59,335 nt of DNA from Perkinsus marinus ATCC 50983 (taxonomy: Eukaryota; Perkinsozoa; Perkinsida; Perkinsidae), in the NCBI RefSeq assembly GCF_000006405.1, contig NW_003205331.1, forward strand, positions 80,062 to 139,396, read 5' to 3'. Below, piece after piece: positions 1-10,535 of this stretch (position 1 is the stretch's first letter; every line of letters begins with the position of its first letter). The notes under the pieces are model-generated. The model was not told the origin of the DNA, made no database searches, and saw nothing but the letters and a program-made list of their open reading frames with translations. The position numbers and the translations under genes are program-made.

Positions 1-45
1 ATCGGCTTTCGTTTCTCCATTCATAAGTCCTTCTGCCTTCGTTAG

Positions 46-1811
46 CTTCTTCCGGTCCTCGGCTTCATCCCGAAGTCAGTGGATCACCTCTACTACGCCT
101 CGGAGATCTATGCTGATACGTACGGTGGTGTATACCACATGAGGTGAGGAACACACGAATACTGTCGAATATGCGAGAGTTAAGTATTTTCTCTCCTCAG
201 ATTCGTCGGTGGAGACATGATTGTCGTATCCGATCCTGAGCTGATTCGACAAGTTCTGAATGCACGCCCGAAGACCTACATAAAGCCCTTCAATAAACAC
301 AAGATTGTGCCGGTGGACGGTATGTTTACTACAGAAGGGGAAGTGTGGAGGCGGAACAGACGATTGGGTGCGCCGGCATTCAACGACATCAACTCATCGG
401 CTATGATTCCCGATATGTCCAAAGTTGCTTCAAGGCTGGTGAGGTCTGGATTGTCCTCCCTTGCCTCTACGTCACAGTGTGCAGATACGACAATTGAAGT
501 CCCTCAGTCAAGATGGTGTCATCGTATGGCGCCCCACAGAATGGCTTCCCCTCTGCACTTTGGATATTTTATGTGTCACCACCCTCGGAGAGGATTATAA
601 TTTCGTGAATCCAGATGGTGAGCACCGATTTGAGCGCATGCTTTGTGAACCCTACTCAGAAACTAAAAATTCAATGATACCGTCTCAGCGAGACAGTATC
701 GAGATTTACTCCACGCTCTTCGATAGGTGTGTCTCTCGGACAACAGTCCGGAGAGCTGCAGCTAGCGATGGAAGAGCTATTGCTGGGCTCGGGTTACGCT
801 GCCCAACGTAGTGCTATAGCATGGACGACACGAGATAGATTCCCGTGGAATCTCAATCCGATGATTAGACAGGTAGACACCTCACTCGACGATAAAGTCG
901 TCGTTCGATTATCATTATTAGATGCACTCTGGGGCGAAGCAACTGAGAAGAATATGTGATGAGATCATCGCCAAACGGCGAACGGAGCGAGACGCGGGAG
1001 AACGAGGGGAAAGACGCGACTTGCTCGACAAACTTCTGCATCTCGACGAAGCCGACCTGCGAGGGAACCTTATGACGTAAGTCCCCGTTCTTTCATTTTG
1101 CACTTGCTTTGCCATATATGGGCTGGATATTATCAGGTTCCTCATTGCTGGCAGCGACACCACCGCTACGACTGTCGCCTGGTGTCTCTGCTATCTGGCC
1201 CTATACCCTGGAATACAGGACAAGGCCAGGGCCGAGGTGGATGGCCTTGGGCATGATCCCGATACGATAGAGGATCTGGACGAGCTAGTCTATATCAAGT
1301 GTTGTATACTCGAGGCCCTCAGGGTGAGTCCCTGGCAAATCGAGTGTAAGGGTCGGTTCTCAGTTGGAGCCACCGGCTGTGCTCCTCCTTCATGAGTGTC
1401 CCCACGACACGGAGCTTAACGGCCACCAGATCCCTTCCGGGACAAATGTGATGACCCTCCTTCGCAAGGTTATGATTACGGAGTCTCAGGGCGGCAAAAC
1501 CTTCAAGTATATATGTCCTCTCCACTTAGTCCCAGGATGCTATTCATCTCAGTCCCGAGCGTTGGCTCCTCTCTGACGGCTCTTCAATCGACCAAGCCCG
1601 TGAACGTGATCATCTAGCATTCGGTGGAGGGCCTCGCCAATGCCCTGGACAGAACATGGCCATCAAGGAGGCTGTGGTTATCCTGGCTCTCATCCTGAGG
1701 CATTTCCATTCCATGACATTGGCCTGTCCCACTGCTACTGTTCGTGGCGAAGCGAGATTGTCATACAAACCTCAGAGTCTCGAGCTGAAGATGTGTCAAC
1801 GACTTAGCTAG
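46..1811 (+). CDS. Cytochrome P450 monooxygenase (5' end outside window)
   Basis: Heme-thiolate monooxygenase; substrate unknown. I read eight exons: 46-143, 201-438, 485-617, 727-872, 922-1076, 1137-1323, 1364-1468 and 1536-1811, all with GT-AG introns of 40-109 bases and matching phase, giving 445 residues here. Seen directly: the I-helix oxygen-activation motif AGSDTT early in exon 6, the K-helix ExxR as EALR across the exon 6/7 border, the PERW motif in exon 8, and the heme loop FGGGPRQCPG with its cysteine ligand. The N-terminal part reads YGGVYHMRFVGGDMIVVSDP, typical of the start of a P450 fold. The membrane anchor and start codon must lie left of base 46, where an acceptor (TTAG) opens the first visible exon. 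The stop is TAG. It is the only + strand gene at this end and converges on RPA2. The family call is firm; the CYP family is not assignable. Confidence 0.95.
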
Positions 1812-4468
1812 CGGCGCTACTCTGCGATTTCACTGCGCTTCTAGCGCTCAGGTTTATTTCCGGACTCAAGACAAAACGTGCGTCGAGTAGCCTTCTGGTA
1901 TAGGCTGGTATTGATTTCTTCCAATACGAAGTTCAGTACAATTATAGTACCTGATTCCAGCCCGATATAGTGTTCTAGATGGCATAGATATACGAGCCTT
2001 TTAGCGAGTATACTCAGACCCTGATTCTGAGACTCAGAGTATTGATAGTTGCCTTGTTAATACTCTGTAGTACAGAGCCTGCACTTGCAATGCAAGTGGT
2101 AGCCAGCTTTGCAAGTCTTGCATAGCTGGCTCGTACCGCTATATTCTATAAGATATTGAGGAGTCTCTCCCCCACCCATCCGTTGTGGTGTTCGCCCCGG
2201 TGAAACTGATCAGTCACCAGCTTCTACAATATCTGGTACTGCTAAAGGTGGAGGAGATGACAGGACTCCTCGCTGTGTCCGTGGTCTCCTGAAGGAGGCG
2301 ATGTTAGAGTCACATATGTCAGAGTCACTTTACACTGAGAGGGCTCGTCCGTCCCGAAGCCGGTGCTAATCAAGCTGAGCGTGAGAGGTTCGGAGCCAAG
2401 ACAGCCGGCATCCCTCACTTGAGGGCCTCAATGCTACAGCAGTCGTCGTGGCATGTTCACTATCCAAGGTGATTATCATAACTCTGATCACTTCGTGGCC
2501 GAGTTGAGATTATCCTCCGGCTCAGGTAGGCTCGAGGGCTGACCAGCGGCTTGTTCGAGGAAATTGGGGAAAGCCGGACCTATTGAGGGCTGTGTTGCTA
2601 ACTCGGGTACTGGCAGTACCGTACTGTCGAACATATGTCTCCCTCGCTTGGGTATATTATCCTGGCAAAGGTCAAGAAGGCAAGACGGAACTTCTGGTGC
2701 CGTTGTGAATGCACTGAGAAATGCCATGTTCGGCTGGAATCTCGACTCGAGATTGTCCCCGACAGTCGGGGTCCGACTGTCAAACGGGCCGAGGGCCCAC
2801 GAGCAGTAACGCATGGTGTCGTGGATTCTCGCCGCGACGTCATCTTTTGAAAGCCTTTCTTGAACCTTTTGAATCCGAGGTTGACGAGTCGCAACCGTCG
2901 TCCGCTCGAGAGGTTGGTTCATATCTTGGCAAACTTGTTGGCAACAGGTTGTTGCACATCTACCTAGCGCTGGATACTTGCGTGTCTGTGTTGCTATCGA
3001 TCGTCGTCTCCTGAACCACTCATATGGTTAGGATCGATCGACTCGATCACGCTCTGTACCTGAAAATGTGCGAGGTCACGTCAGGCATTTACTTCATGCT
3101 ATTCGAGAATATGGTCATCCTGCTTCTGGCCAGTGGACCTTATTCCAACGTTATGTTGGGCGAACTTACGGAGGCTGTGGTTCTCACTAATCAAGCGGAT
3201 ACGATCATCGCTGATGGTTCTTGGGCCAAGAGTCGACTCGCTCCTACTAGTGATATTACAAGACGTCGTAAGCCATCCACATTTTCAAGCCCGCCATTGT
3301 GCGTTTGACGTATGCGTGCGAGGCTGGCTCCACTACAATGGAGCAAAGTCATATTCGTTACACCGCGAATAATGTACAACAGAACTTATAGCAGGGCTTC
3401 GGGTAGCAAGGATAGACATCAATGAGAGGGCTGTCAACTGGAAGTAATTAGAAGAGACTAAAATCTTTACTCGGTGAGCAGCAATCTGCGTTACGTTGTG
3501 CGGAGACCCCGGAGTGTGCGATCAGACGATAGTAGGTCACAAAGGCTTCCGCGTAGGGCGCGTCACCTGCATATGGTGGGAGGGGCTGTCCGAATCGGAC
3601 AGTATTCATCTTTGACACGCCTTTGATTCGTTGAGTCCAAGATTGACACTATCTCATCTGCAGTGTAGGACCCGATCCATACTAGGGACGGCTATGTGTC
3701 GATCCTCCACTCCGAGGGCTTCCCTAATGATCTTGTATTGTTCGCGTGCGCAATATCGCGACGCTGGTTGTGACTCGTGCACGATCGGTCCCGTTCATTG
3801 CACGCATTTCCATGAGGCATTGTTTGCTAAATCTCTGCGGCACCGCAATGGGTTATCACCCTACCTTTTTTCTGTATAGACTCTCATTCCCCATATTCTG
3901 ATGCCGAAATCGCACAACCTATTTGAGACCCCATATTCGAGGAACGGAGGGGTTGAGTTGCCACCAGTCACCCCAGGGTTTGAGTTAGCCGAAGCTACAC
4001 ATCCGAGAATAACTATACGCATCCAACTTTCCAACTTTGAAACTTGCACAGGGAAAGGTGTACTTCCAAAACTCAGACAATGTGGCATCTCTCTGTTTGA
4101 TGACTCCTCTCTTTCCAAATTGTTCGTATCCTCGATTCCCTGTGAATTCATGAAGATTTCGCCAGCGGCCTTGGATGCTGTCCGCATCCTGCTGAACAAA
4201 GTCAATTCGCCACTGTGCTACGAAACCTAGATCGACCACTGCGTCAACAAGAGTCTTGACTAGTTCCAGCCCTCGAAACGTGTTCTCGGTACTGTTTCAC
4301 AATTCTTTCCAAAGATCGTTGACATCACCATGAGTGAAGTGAGTACTAGAGATGGCACTATACACGAGAACCTCCACTGACAAACTCAATATGTCGTAAA
4401 GGAAACTAAAGAGCGAGCAAATGTAGCGGGACAATTGCAAGCGATGGGAAAATCGGCGGGACTAATTA
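1812..4468. other. Intergenic stretch, no recognised gene
   Basis: This 2.6 kb lies between the convergent P450 and RPA2 genes. I find no family motif on either strand. The longest open frame is 144 codons on the minus strand (2488-2922), with a plausible but anonymous sequence; a 109-codon frame on the plus strand (3901-4230) is equally anonymous. A cluster of short palindromes sits at 2026-2131. Confidence 0.5.
2026..2131. repeat. Cluster of four short perfect palindromes
   Basis: Four inverted repeats lie within 106 bases: TCTGAG-a-CTCAGA (2026-2038), CTCTGTA-g-TACAGAG (2063-2077), CACTTGCA-a-TGCAAGTG (2082-2098) and a 31-base hairpin at 2101-2131 whose outer arms are AGCCAGCT/AGCTGGCT and inner arms TGCAAG/CTTGCA. 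It lies about 215 bases past the P450 stop codon. Function unknown. Confidence 0.8.
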
Positions 4469-6303
4469 TTATGCTCCGGACATCTTGAAATGATCGTCAT
4501 CGTCAGTGGTGTAGAGCTGCCCATCATCAGTTAGAGCTGTCATTAGTTGATTAATCTGACCAACCATCATCATCACCACACATCGACCTACAATACCCCT
4601 CACCTCGTCAGTGTGGAATCGAGTGCTGAACCTCATCAACACCTGTTGGCGAGAAAAGGCAGCGTTCATCCCACCAAATGCCGCCCTTAATTCCGGCAGA
4701 AGCAACTGCCTAGCTCTGGCAAGGACCGCGTTCCCACCAGCCGAACCTTGAGAGCAGCTAATCACACGAAAAAGAAGAAGAAGACTCACTCATCCTCTGC
4801 ATCAAAGGTCTGTTGTTAGCTTGTGTTTGATAGGACGCTGGCTGGCCGAAATCTGATAAAAACCCCAGTACGAATTGTCAAAAACCAAGCACAATCACCA
4901 CCCTGTTTGGGGGCATTCTGATTAGCAGGTGGTGCCGTCCCTGGGTTCTGTAGAGCAGCCTTCATCTTAGGAATCTCATCGGTGAGCATGACCATAGCGT
5001 GGGCAACAGATATCATATGATGGGCGATACGATCCGGCCTGAATAGCCCCTTCCTATGACTACGTATAGATGTCCATATACTACGATCGTATAAACTTGG
5101 ACAAGTTCAGCGAGAAGTGGTATTATGAACACGACGGAATGAGCAATATCCAAAGACTATCGCCACCACAAGGCATTTATTCGATGCATAATTATGTACC
5201 TCCTACCCTCCTAACGGGCGTAGTCTCACCCATCGTCGTTTCAAGACTATTACGCGCGACTTCAAGACGCCCTCCCCAGTGGGTCCTATACTACGTCGAT
5301 ATGGGCTCAATATGGTGAGCCGTGATGTTATTCTCCGAAGAGAAGCGTCGCAGGCGACCAACCACTGACACGTATTGTCCAACACGAATGTCATCAACAG
5401 GAGCATCTGAACCAAACCACTAAGACCCTTATAAGACCAGCCCCTTTACCTGTCATCGCCGACAAACTACTCTCAACGAATCGTGTGGCCCGAACACATC
5501 CAGTGCCGTCATCGATCGTGTACTCCATACCACTACAGGAACGCTCATAGGGACAACAACTCAGGTCACAACAACACTCATCACTGGTCATTATAGTGAC
5601 ATATTCTTCGATTTTAGTGACAAATATGTATACTACTTGTCAGCCCTCCTCTGCACGTCTATGACCGCTCCCACTATCTCTATCATAAACGCCTCCTTAC
5701 CATGAAACCTTATAATCAGCACCGTGGTCTTCCATAAGATCGTATATACTACTTGAAATTCGCTTCGCCGACCTCCATCTCCTTAAAGGCGTTGATAACC
5801 ATAGCTGCTGTGACCGGTATAAGCCCCATAGACTCCCTCGCGGAGGGGTCCGACTTGGATCGACCCGTACTAGGCGAGACCGGACCGAAGCCTCCAACAA
5901 CAGACTCTGACAGGATCAGCAGCCTTGCCAGTGCCGACTCTGACTTGAATTATAGTACGTCTCCCTGGACTGTTATAGAAGCCGCCGCCGCCACCCTGGC
6001 CCCCGGCCATACTCTGGGTCATCCCAGCGCCACCACCGCCAAAGCCTCCTCCTTGAGAGGCACCGAAACCTTGAGGAGATTAGAGTTTCACCCGTTTAAC
6101 GGGAAGTGGCCTAATACTCTGTGGAAAAACCCATATTCGAAAATATATTATTGATATCACTAGGGTGGTGAAACTCCATTGTTATCATCATATTTAGTAT
6201 AATTCTATCGCAGGTAGCACGTCTAGTAGGCGAGCTGCATTACGTTGTTACCTCCAAAGCCTCCATAGCCACCGAAACCACCGAGGTCACCACCGCCAAA
6301 CAT
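4469..6303 (-). CDS. RPA2: Replication protein A 32-kDa subunit (RPA2)
   Basis: Middle subunit of the single-stranded-DNA-binding RPA heterotrimer, acting in nuclear replication and repair. Nine exons join in phase: 6252-6303, 5959-6069, 5753-5906, 5637-5708, 5450-5532, 5295-5406, 4902-5038, 4790-4852 and 4469-4746, giving 353 residues. The order is a glycine-rich, phosphorylatable-type N-terminus (exons 1-3), the OB fold (exons 3-6: IPVTAAMVINAF, EYTIDDGTG, VGQYVSVVGRLRRF), a linker, and a C-terminal winged helix ending LYTTDDDDHFK, which closely matches the end of animal RPA32 (YSTVDDDHFK). It is longer than the usual ~270 residues because of the Gly-rich head and a Gln/Asn/Pro linker. Intron 1 carries a family A element. 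The start is the first Met before the Gly-rich run; SmB ends 139 bases upstream on the same strand. Confidence 0.95.
6082..6178 (-). mobile_element. Family A inverted-repeat element, in RPA2 intron 1
   Basis: A non-coding element with ends like GGAGTTTCAC and GTGAAACTCC. It fills about half of the 182-base intron 1 of RPA2 (6070-6251), and its end lies 12 bases from the 3' splice site. Confidence 0.85.
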
Positions 6304-6441
6304 AGGGAGAAAAGTAGTAGTAGTACTGTACGACTGCGTAATTCACCACTACAACACTACAGACTGCTTTCAGAGACTCCTTCGAGTTTATCTACTTTCC
6401 AGATCATCAAAGATACTTTTCAAGTCGACTCACGTTACTGC

Positions 6442-7300
6442 TCAATGATGCTAAAATAGATACAATCTTGAGCGGAGCGAAGCAGCAGTAGTGGTACTAT
6501 CTTACCCCGGGCATGCCCTGCATCATTCCAGGAGGGGGTGGAGGCATCCCTGGGAAGCCAGGCATTGGTGGCATTCCTAATCGATCAAAGATACCATCGT
6601 ACGCACTACGAAGATTCCATCCTACCTGGAGGGGCACCAGGGGCCATTTGGGCAGGAGCAGGGCCACCTACACCACGTATCTGTCGAGAAGAGAGGGTGA
6701 TTCAAAGACGATGTGAAGAAGGAGTGGTACCGGTCCAGTAAGGCCTTGAGGAGCCTGACCCAAGGGCGCGATTGGTACACCGCGACCAGCTGCATGTCCA
6801 CGACCAGGCCCAGCCTAAAACGCCAAACTCGCCCGAGACGCGGTCACCATCGTCATTTCACTACCAAAGGTCCCTCACTCTTCTTCACATTTGGCGGCGG
6901 CGCCTCCGCAGTCATCGATATAATATTTTCCCCACGTAGAATCTATTGTGACGAAGATACAACCAGGACTAACCTTACTACGCCCAGTACCAGCAGCCCG
7001 AGCATCCGCTTCACCTCCCTCTCCTCACCGAGACCAGACTCCCCCTTAGATCGGACCTGTGCATTCATATACGCATTATGACATTTTCAAGAGCAGCGTT
7101 ACTTTTCGGAATTCCTCAGTGTCGGCTAAAACCAAGTTCATGTGCTTGTCGAAAGCCATGAACTGTCCGATCTGACCATAGCCGATTTCCAACTATTAAC
7201 GACTAATTATTACTACCATAATTCTGCCGTCGTGAAGAGTGACTCTGACTCGATAGTTCAGCCATTGCTGCATCTTAGTGTTTCTCCCAACAGCCGGCAT
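6442..7300 (-). CDS. SNRPB: Small nuclear ribonucleoprotein Sm B/B'
   Basis: Core Sm ring protein of the spliceosomal U1, U2, U4 and U5 snRNPs. Eight exons join in phase: 7217-7300, 7103-7171, 6991-7056, 6865-6942, 6814-6731, 6626-6680, 6506-6576 and 6442-6450, giving 171 residues. Sm1 motif: WLNYRVRVTLHDGR, then FMAFDKHMNLVLADTEEFRK. Sm2 motif: ILRGENIISMTAEAPPP. The tail has AGRGVPIAPLGQAPQGLTGP and IRGVGGPAPAQM, the signature that separates SmB from other Sm proteins, followed by a Pro/Met/Gly run (PPMPGFPGMPPPPPGMMQ). The last exon is only HH-stop; if intron 7 is retained the end would be VR-stop at 6497. At 171 residues it is shorter than the ~230 of animals because the proline-rich tail is short. 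Confidence 0.95.
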
Positions 7301-7731
7301 GATATAGGGAAAAGAACAAGTCGGCAGCAAAGGTAATAATAATGCCACCTGCCCTCGGCACGTGTTGCAGGTTCCGAAGGAATTCACAAACCTTTTATCG
7401 GGGCGCGCGCGAGTGTTATTAGCGGAGCGAAGTGAATCATGAATACGTTTTTGGCGAGCCTGCAGATCGCGCGCGCCACATCGCAAGATCCAAAACGACC
7501 ACAATATATGTGCCAAGCCTTGACCACCTCTGCCTATACTCGTACATCCCTCAGCGGGTGCCTTGGAGTATGGTGGGGTTTCTCTCCGTTGATGCCTGTT
7601 TAGCTCTTTCTAGCGTTTTATTCTATGGGCTGCTACTATGTGTATACCTGCTCTATCTTACCCTTGCATTATATCTCATGCCACACCGTTCCCTCTAACG
7701 ATTTTGTCTCATGATATTCCTGCATCACTGT

Positions 7732-8048
7732 CTACTTGTCGAGGATTGCTTTCACATTTGACCTGGCTTTTGTCAGACTTCGGCCTTTCTTTCTACTGAG
7801 TTACGTCGTACTTGCCACTACCTTTGCCCAACAGTTGCTCCCGTGTTCTTTCGCTCAGTTGTCTCATTTTATGCATTCGCATTCGCCCCGCTTTGTTAGT
7901 CGTTCTTCCTTGTCGTTCCAGGTACTATCAATTCGGCATCGTGCCCGAAATCGTTTGGTGGACAAGACGTCAACACCACGTGCAGCACCAGTGGCGGCGG
8001 GCTATTATCCTTTTCGAATACTACCTCAGTTGGTTTTGCAGCGAGCAT
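7732..8048 (-). CDS. Short unidentified gene, 70-72 residues
   Basis: Exons 7926-8048 (41 codons from ATG), 7822-7847 and 7732-7795 join in phase with GT-AG introns of 78 and 26 bases; the 26-base intron is suspiciously short, so the middle exon may be wrong. The first exon reads MLAAKPTEVVFEKDNSPPP and ends in DFGHDAELI; the last is rich in Lys/Arg and ends AILDK-stop. I do not recognise the family. Further minus-strand coding-looking sequence (GIMMVNIDSKIVES, around 8100-8160) may be an upstream exon. The neighbouring SmB start is about 430 bases downstream on the same strand. Confidence 0.35.
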
Positions 8049-9154
8049 AGTCTACCACGGTCTACTGTATGAACTGGTAATCATCGCGATGTCTTCTCGC
8101 TCTCGACAATCTTACTGTCAATGTTCACCATCATGATTCCCGGTATATTCTGCCCAGTGCCGAAGGAGCAAGAGGAGCGTCTATAGTACCGTCGTCGACT
8201 TGACTTACTTCCCCTACCCAACCACAACTGTCTTCTGTCTGCCGCGTAAACCCTGTTCTGGTGGTTCATTACCCTCCCTGTGCTCCTCGTAGCATACATC
8301 GTGCGATGTCATCATCTTTGCATATGTTAGAGCTGCCCGGGGTCTATATCGTCCTCTTTATAGTAGTTGTATTTCTTCCCCAATCAATTCAAGCCCTTTT
8401 TTCTATTGTAGGTATTATACCTGACCCCGCTCTTTGCATTATCTACCTTTCTCTCTCGTTGTAGTAGTAGCAGCCACATATCTCTGATGTCGACGGGGTT
8501 ATAGCCTCACTGTTTCCTTGGGTGCTTCTGAGCCGGCTATTGTACGTTTGAGGGCGATCGGCTGCTAACTGGTTCTACTACGCTCTGTTAGAACTACGTG
8601 TTCTAGTCTGCACTGCAAACTCACTGACTCTGTGAGCGCGGCTGCTAAACAGTAGCGATTCACTACTAGTGAACAGTGGTGTTTCAACGGCGAGCACGAT
8701 AGACCTCCCCTGAGCTTCATGAGCGATCACAGGCATCGATTCAAAACTCGATCCTGGGGTGAAACTCAGTGGAGGTAACCCCGCAGACTTCTACAAATTG
8801 AGCTATATCGTGGATGTGCTATAAACATTCACCATCGTTGGCTCCTCTCGTGCTATTAGTACTAGTAGTAGTAAATCCTCCGCTTCCAATCGCCGTGTAC
8901 AAACCCAAACACACAAGAAAAGGAGTAGATTTGCCAATTGTGGAGCGAGCGAAGCGAGCGGAGCGTATTCTCTCACTTTACTAACACTTTGTGCGTGCGT
9001 GCGTACAAATTATCCAGCTCGATCTAGAGAGGTTATGATCACATGCTATACACCATTCGATAGCTCTCGCTCTGGGGACACTAGGAAAAATACGAACTTA
9101 TGGTTCCGCCCGGGCCATGTAGATTTCCGTGCAAAAAACATATTTTTGCAGAAA

Positions 9155-9215
9155 AACGCCAGGCATGGGAATCGAACCCGGATGCCGAGCTCCGCCCCTT
9201 CTCCGAGAAGGCCTA
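9155..9215 (-). other. tRNA-like remnant (T-arm, box B) on minus strand
   Basis: On the minus strand CCGGGTTCGATTCCCATG is followed by GCCTGGCG and a run of five T, the layout of a tRNA T-arm, acceptor strand and pol III terminator. Upstream is a 7-bp hairpin with loop CTCGGAG. The T-stem pairs only three of five and I cannot fold a full cloverleaf, so I treat it as a remnant. Confidence 0.35.
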
Positions 9216-10071
9216 GTATAAACAGTACGAGTGGTAAATCAACTACAAGAAAGAATCAAGCAATTGATGTATTTGATAACACTCTGACATCATCTAAGTT
9301 CTTCACTCAACTATATCAGTCAACTCTTTAGCTAAGCTTGAATCCACAGCTTGAGGTGAAGCATCGTGGTAGAATAATTCCAAGATGCCAAGATTCTGTG
9401 ACAGAGTTAACTGGTCATGTTTCGCACAGGAGTCATTCGGCTTTTCGTGTGGTTCCGAGCATCGACTTGAGGAGGACGTTGAACTGACACTCTCACGCTA
9501 ATCAGCAACTTCAGAAACGATGTCTTTGACCATCCCAAAATATCCCCCTACGTTGTTGTGATCCTTTTACGCTAATCAAAATCGGTGTTGTGCTACTCCT
9601 AGTTGACGGCTAAAACATCACCTCCATGTTCTACAGCGTTTCCAGGTCAAATCAATTTTTTGCCAATAGTTTGTTTTTTCACTCGTTTGCTTAATGCTTA
9701 ATGCTTAACACTTCTCATTAACATTTCACGGTGAGAATTAATTTATTGAGAATTTAATATTATCTACCCGATAATGCTACAGATTACTATTTGTGAGGAA
9801 ATGTTGTACGCAAGTATCTCCTGTGATTTCAGATTCTTGTGATACTTGTCTCCCTTGCTAGCCTAGCGCATACTCAATGACTACGGTATTGATCATAAGT
9901 TAAGAACCACTTGTTAATAACTCTTGTTAACCTATCTAATCCTGACACTATTGCTCTCGATCCGAGGCGTGTCTTTGTGTTCCACTAGTGGTATTGAGTT
10001 ATTATGATTCAGTTCTCTCACGGCATTCACGAGTCTGAGTCGTATCTCGTACTCCACAGCCACATTATAAT

Positions 10072-10176
10072 GAAGTTTCACCCTGATGATATGGAAACAC
10101 TAGTGAAAAACATACTTCACGACTACTGCATACCCCGTTTCACGCCACTTCACGTAAAACGGGTCGTGAAACTCCA
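10072..10176 (+). mobile_element. Family A inverted-repeat element
   Basis: Full-length but lacks the central CGCGAATATCGCG block. Intergenic. Confidence 0.8.
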
Positions 10177-10421
10177 CTAACCTCCTCAACAGTGTAACGA
10201 GTGATAGAAGCATTATTTATTAACAGCAACGTGCTTCTTATAGTATTCTCGTACCACTTCTCGTTTGTAGAGAACCTACTATGAAACACTGATTAGTATA
10301 CGCTATATCGGAATCCGATAATCAGATCTGCTGCCAACAACAACAATCATTGACGATACGGTAAAATGTTATACATCATAATCTCAATATTAGTAGTTAT
10401 TATCATGATGATTCATTTATT

Positions 10422-10529
10422 GGAGTTTCACCACCCTAGTGAAACACATTTCACGACTACTGTATAGCGCGAATGTCGGTTTTTCTATAGAGCATTTTGC
10501 CACTTCACGTAAAATGGGTGAAACTCTAT
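10422..10529 (+). mobile_element. Family A inverted-repeat element
   Basis: Ends 7 bases beyond the stop codon of the phosphatase gene, so it probably forms that gene's 3' UTR or polyadenylation region. Confidence 0.8.
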
Positions 10530-10535
10530 TATATT

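Larger units (their letters stand above)
8049..10535. other. Mostly gene-free stretch with repeats and a tRNA-like remnant
   Basis: No family is recognised on either strand. It holds an arginine-codon-like motif (GAGCGGAGCGAAG-type) at 8941-8968, which also appears at 6471 and 7421, a tRNA-like remnant near 9155-9215 and two family A elements (10072-10176, 10422-10529). The open frames here are short and T-rich. Confidence 0.5.

Noticed and set aside
2488-2922. 144-codon minus-strand frame as a gene
   Set aside because: No motif, no splice context and a gene-poor flank; kept only as a note.
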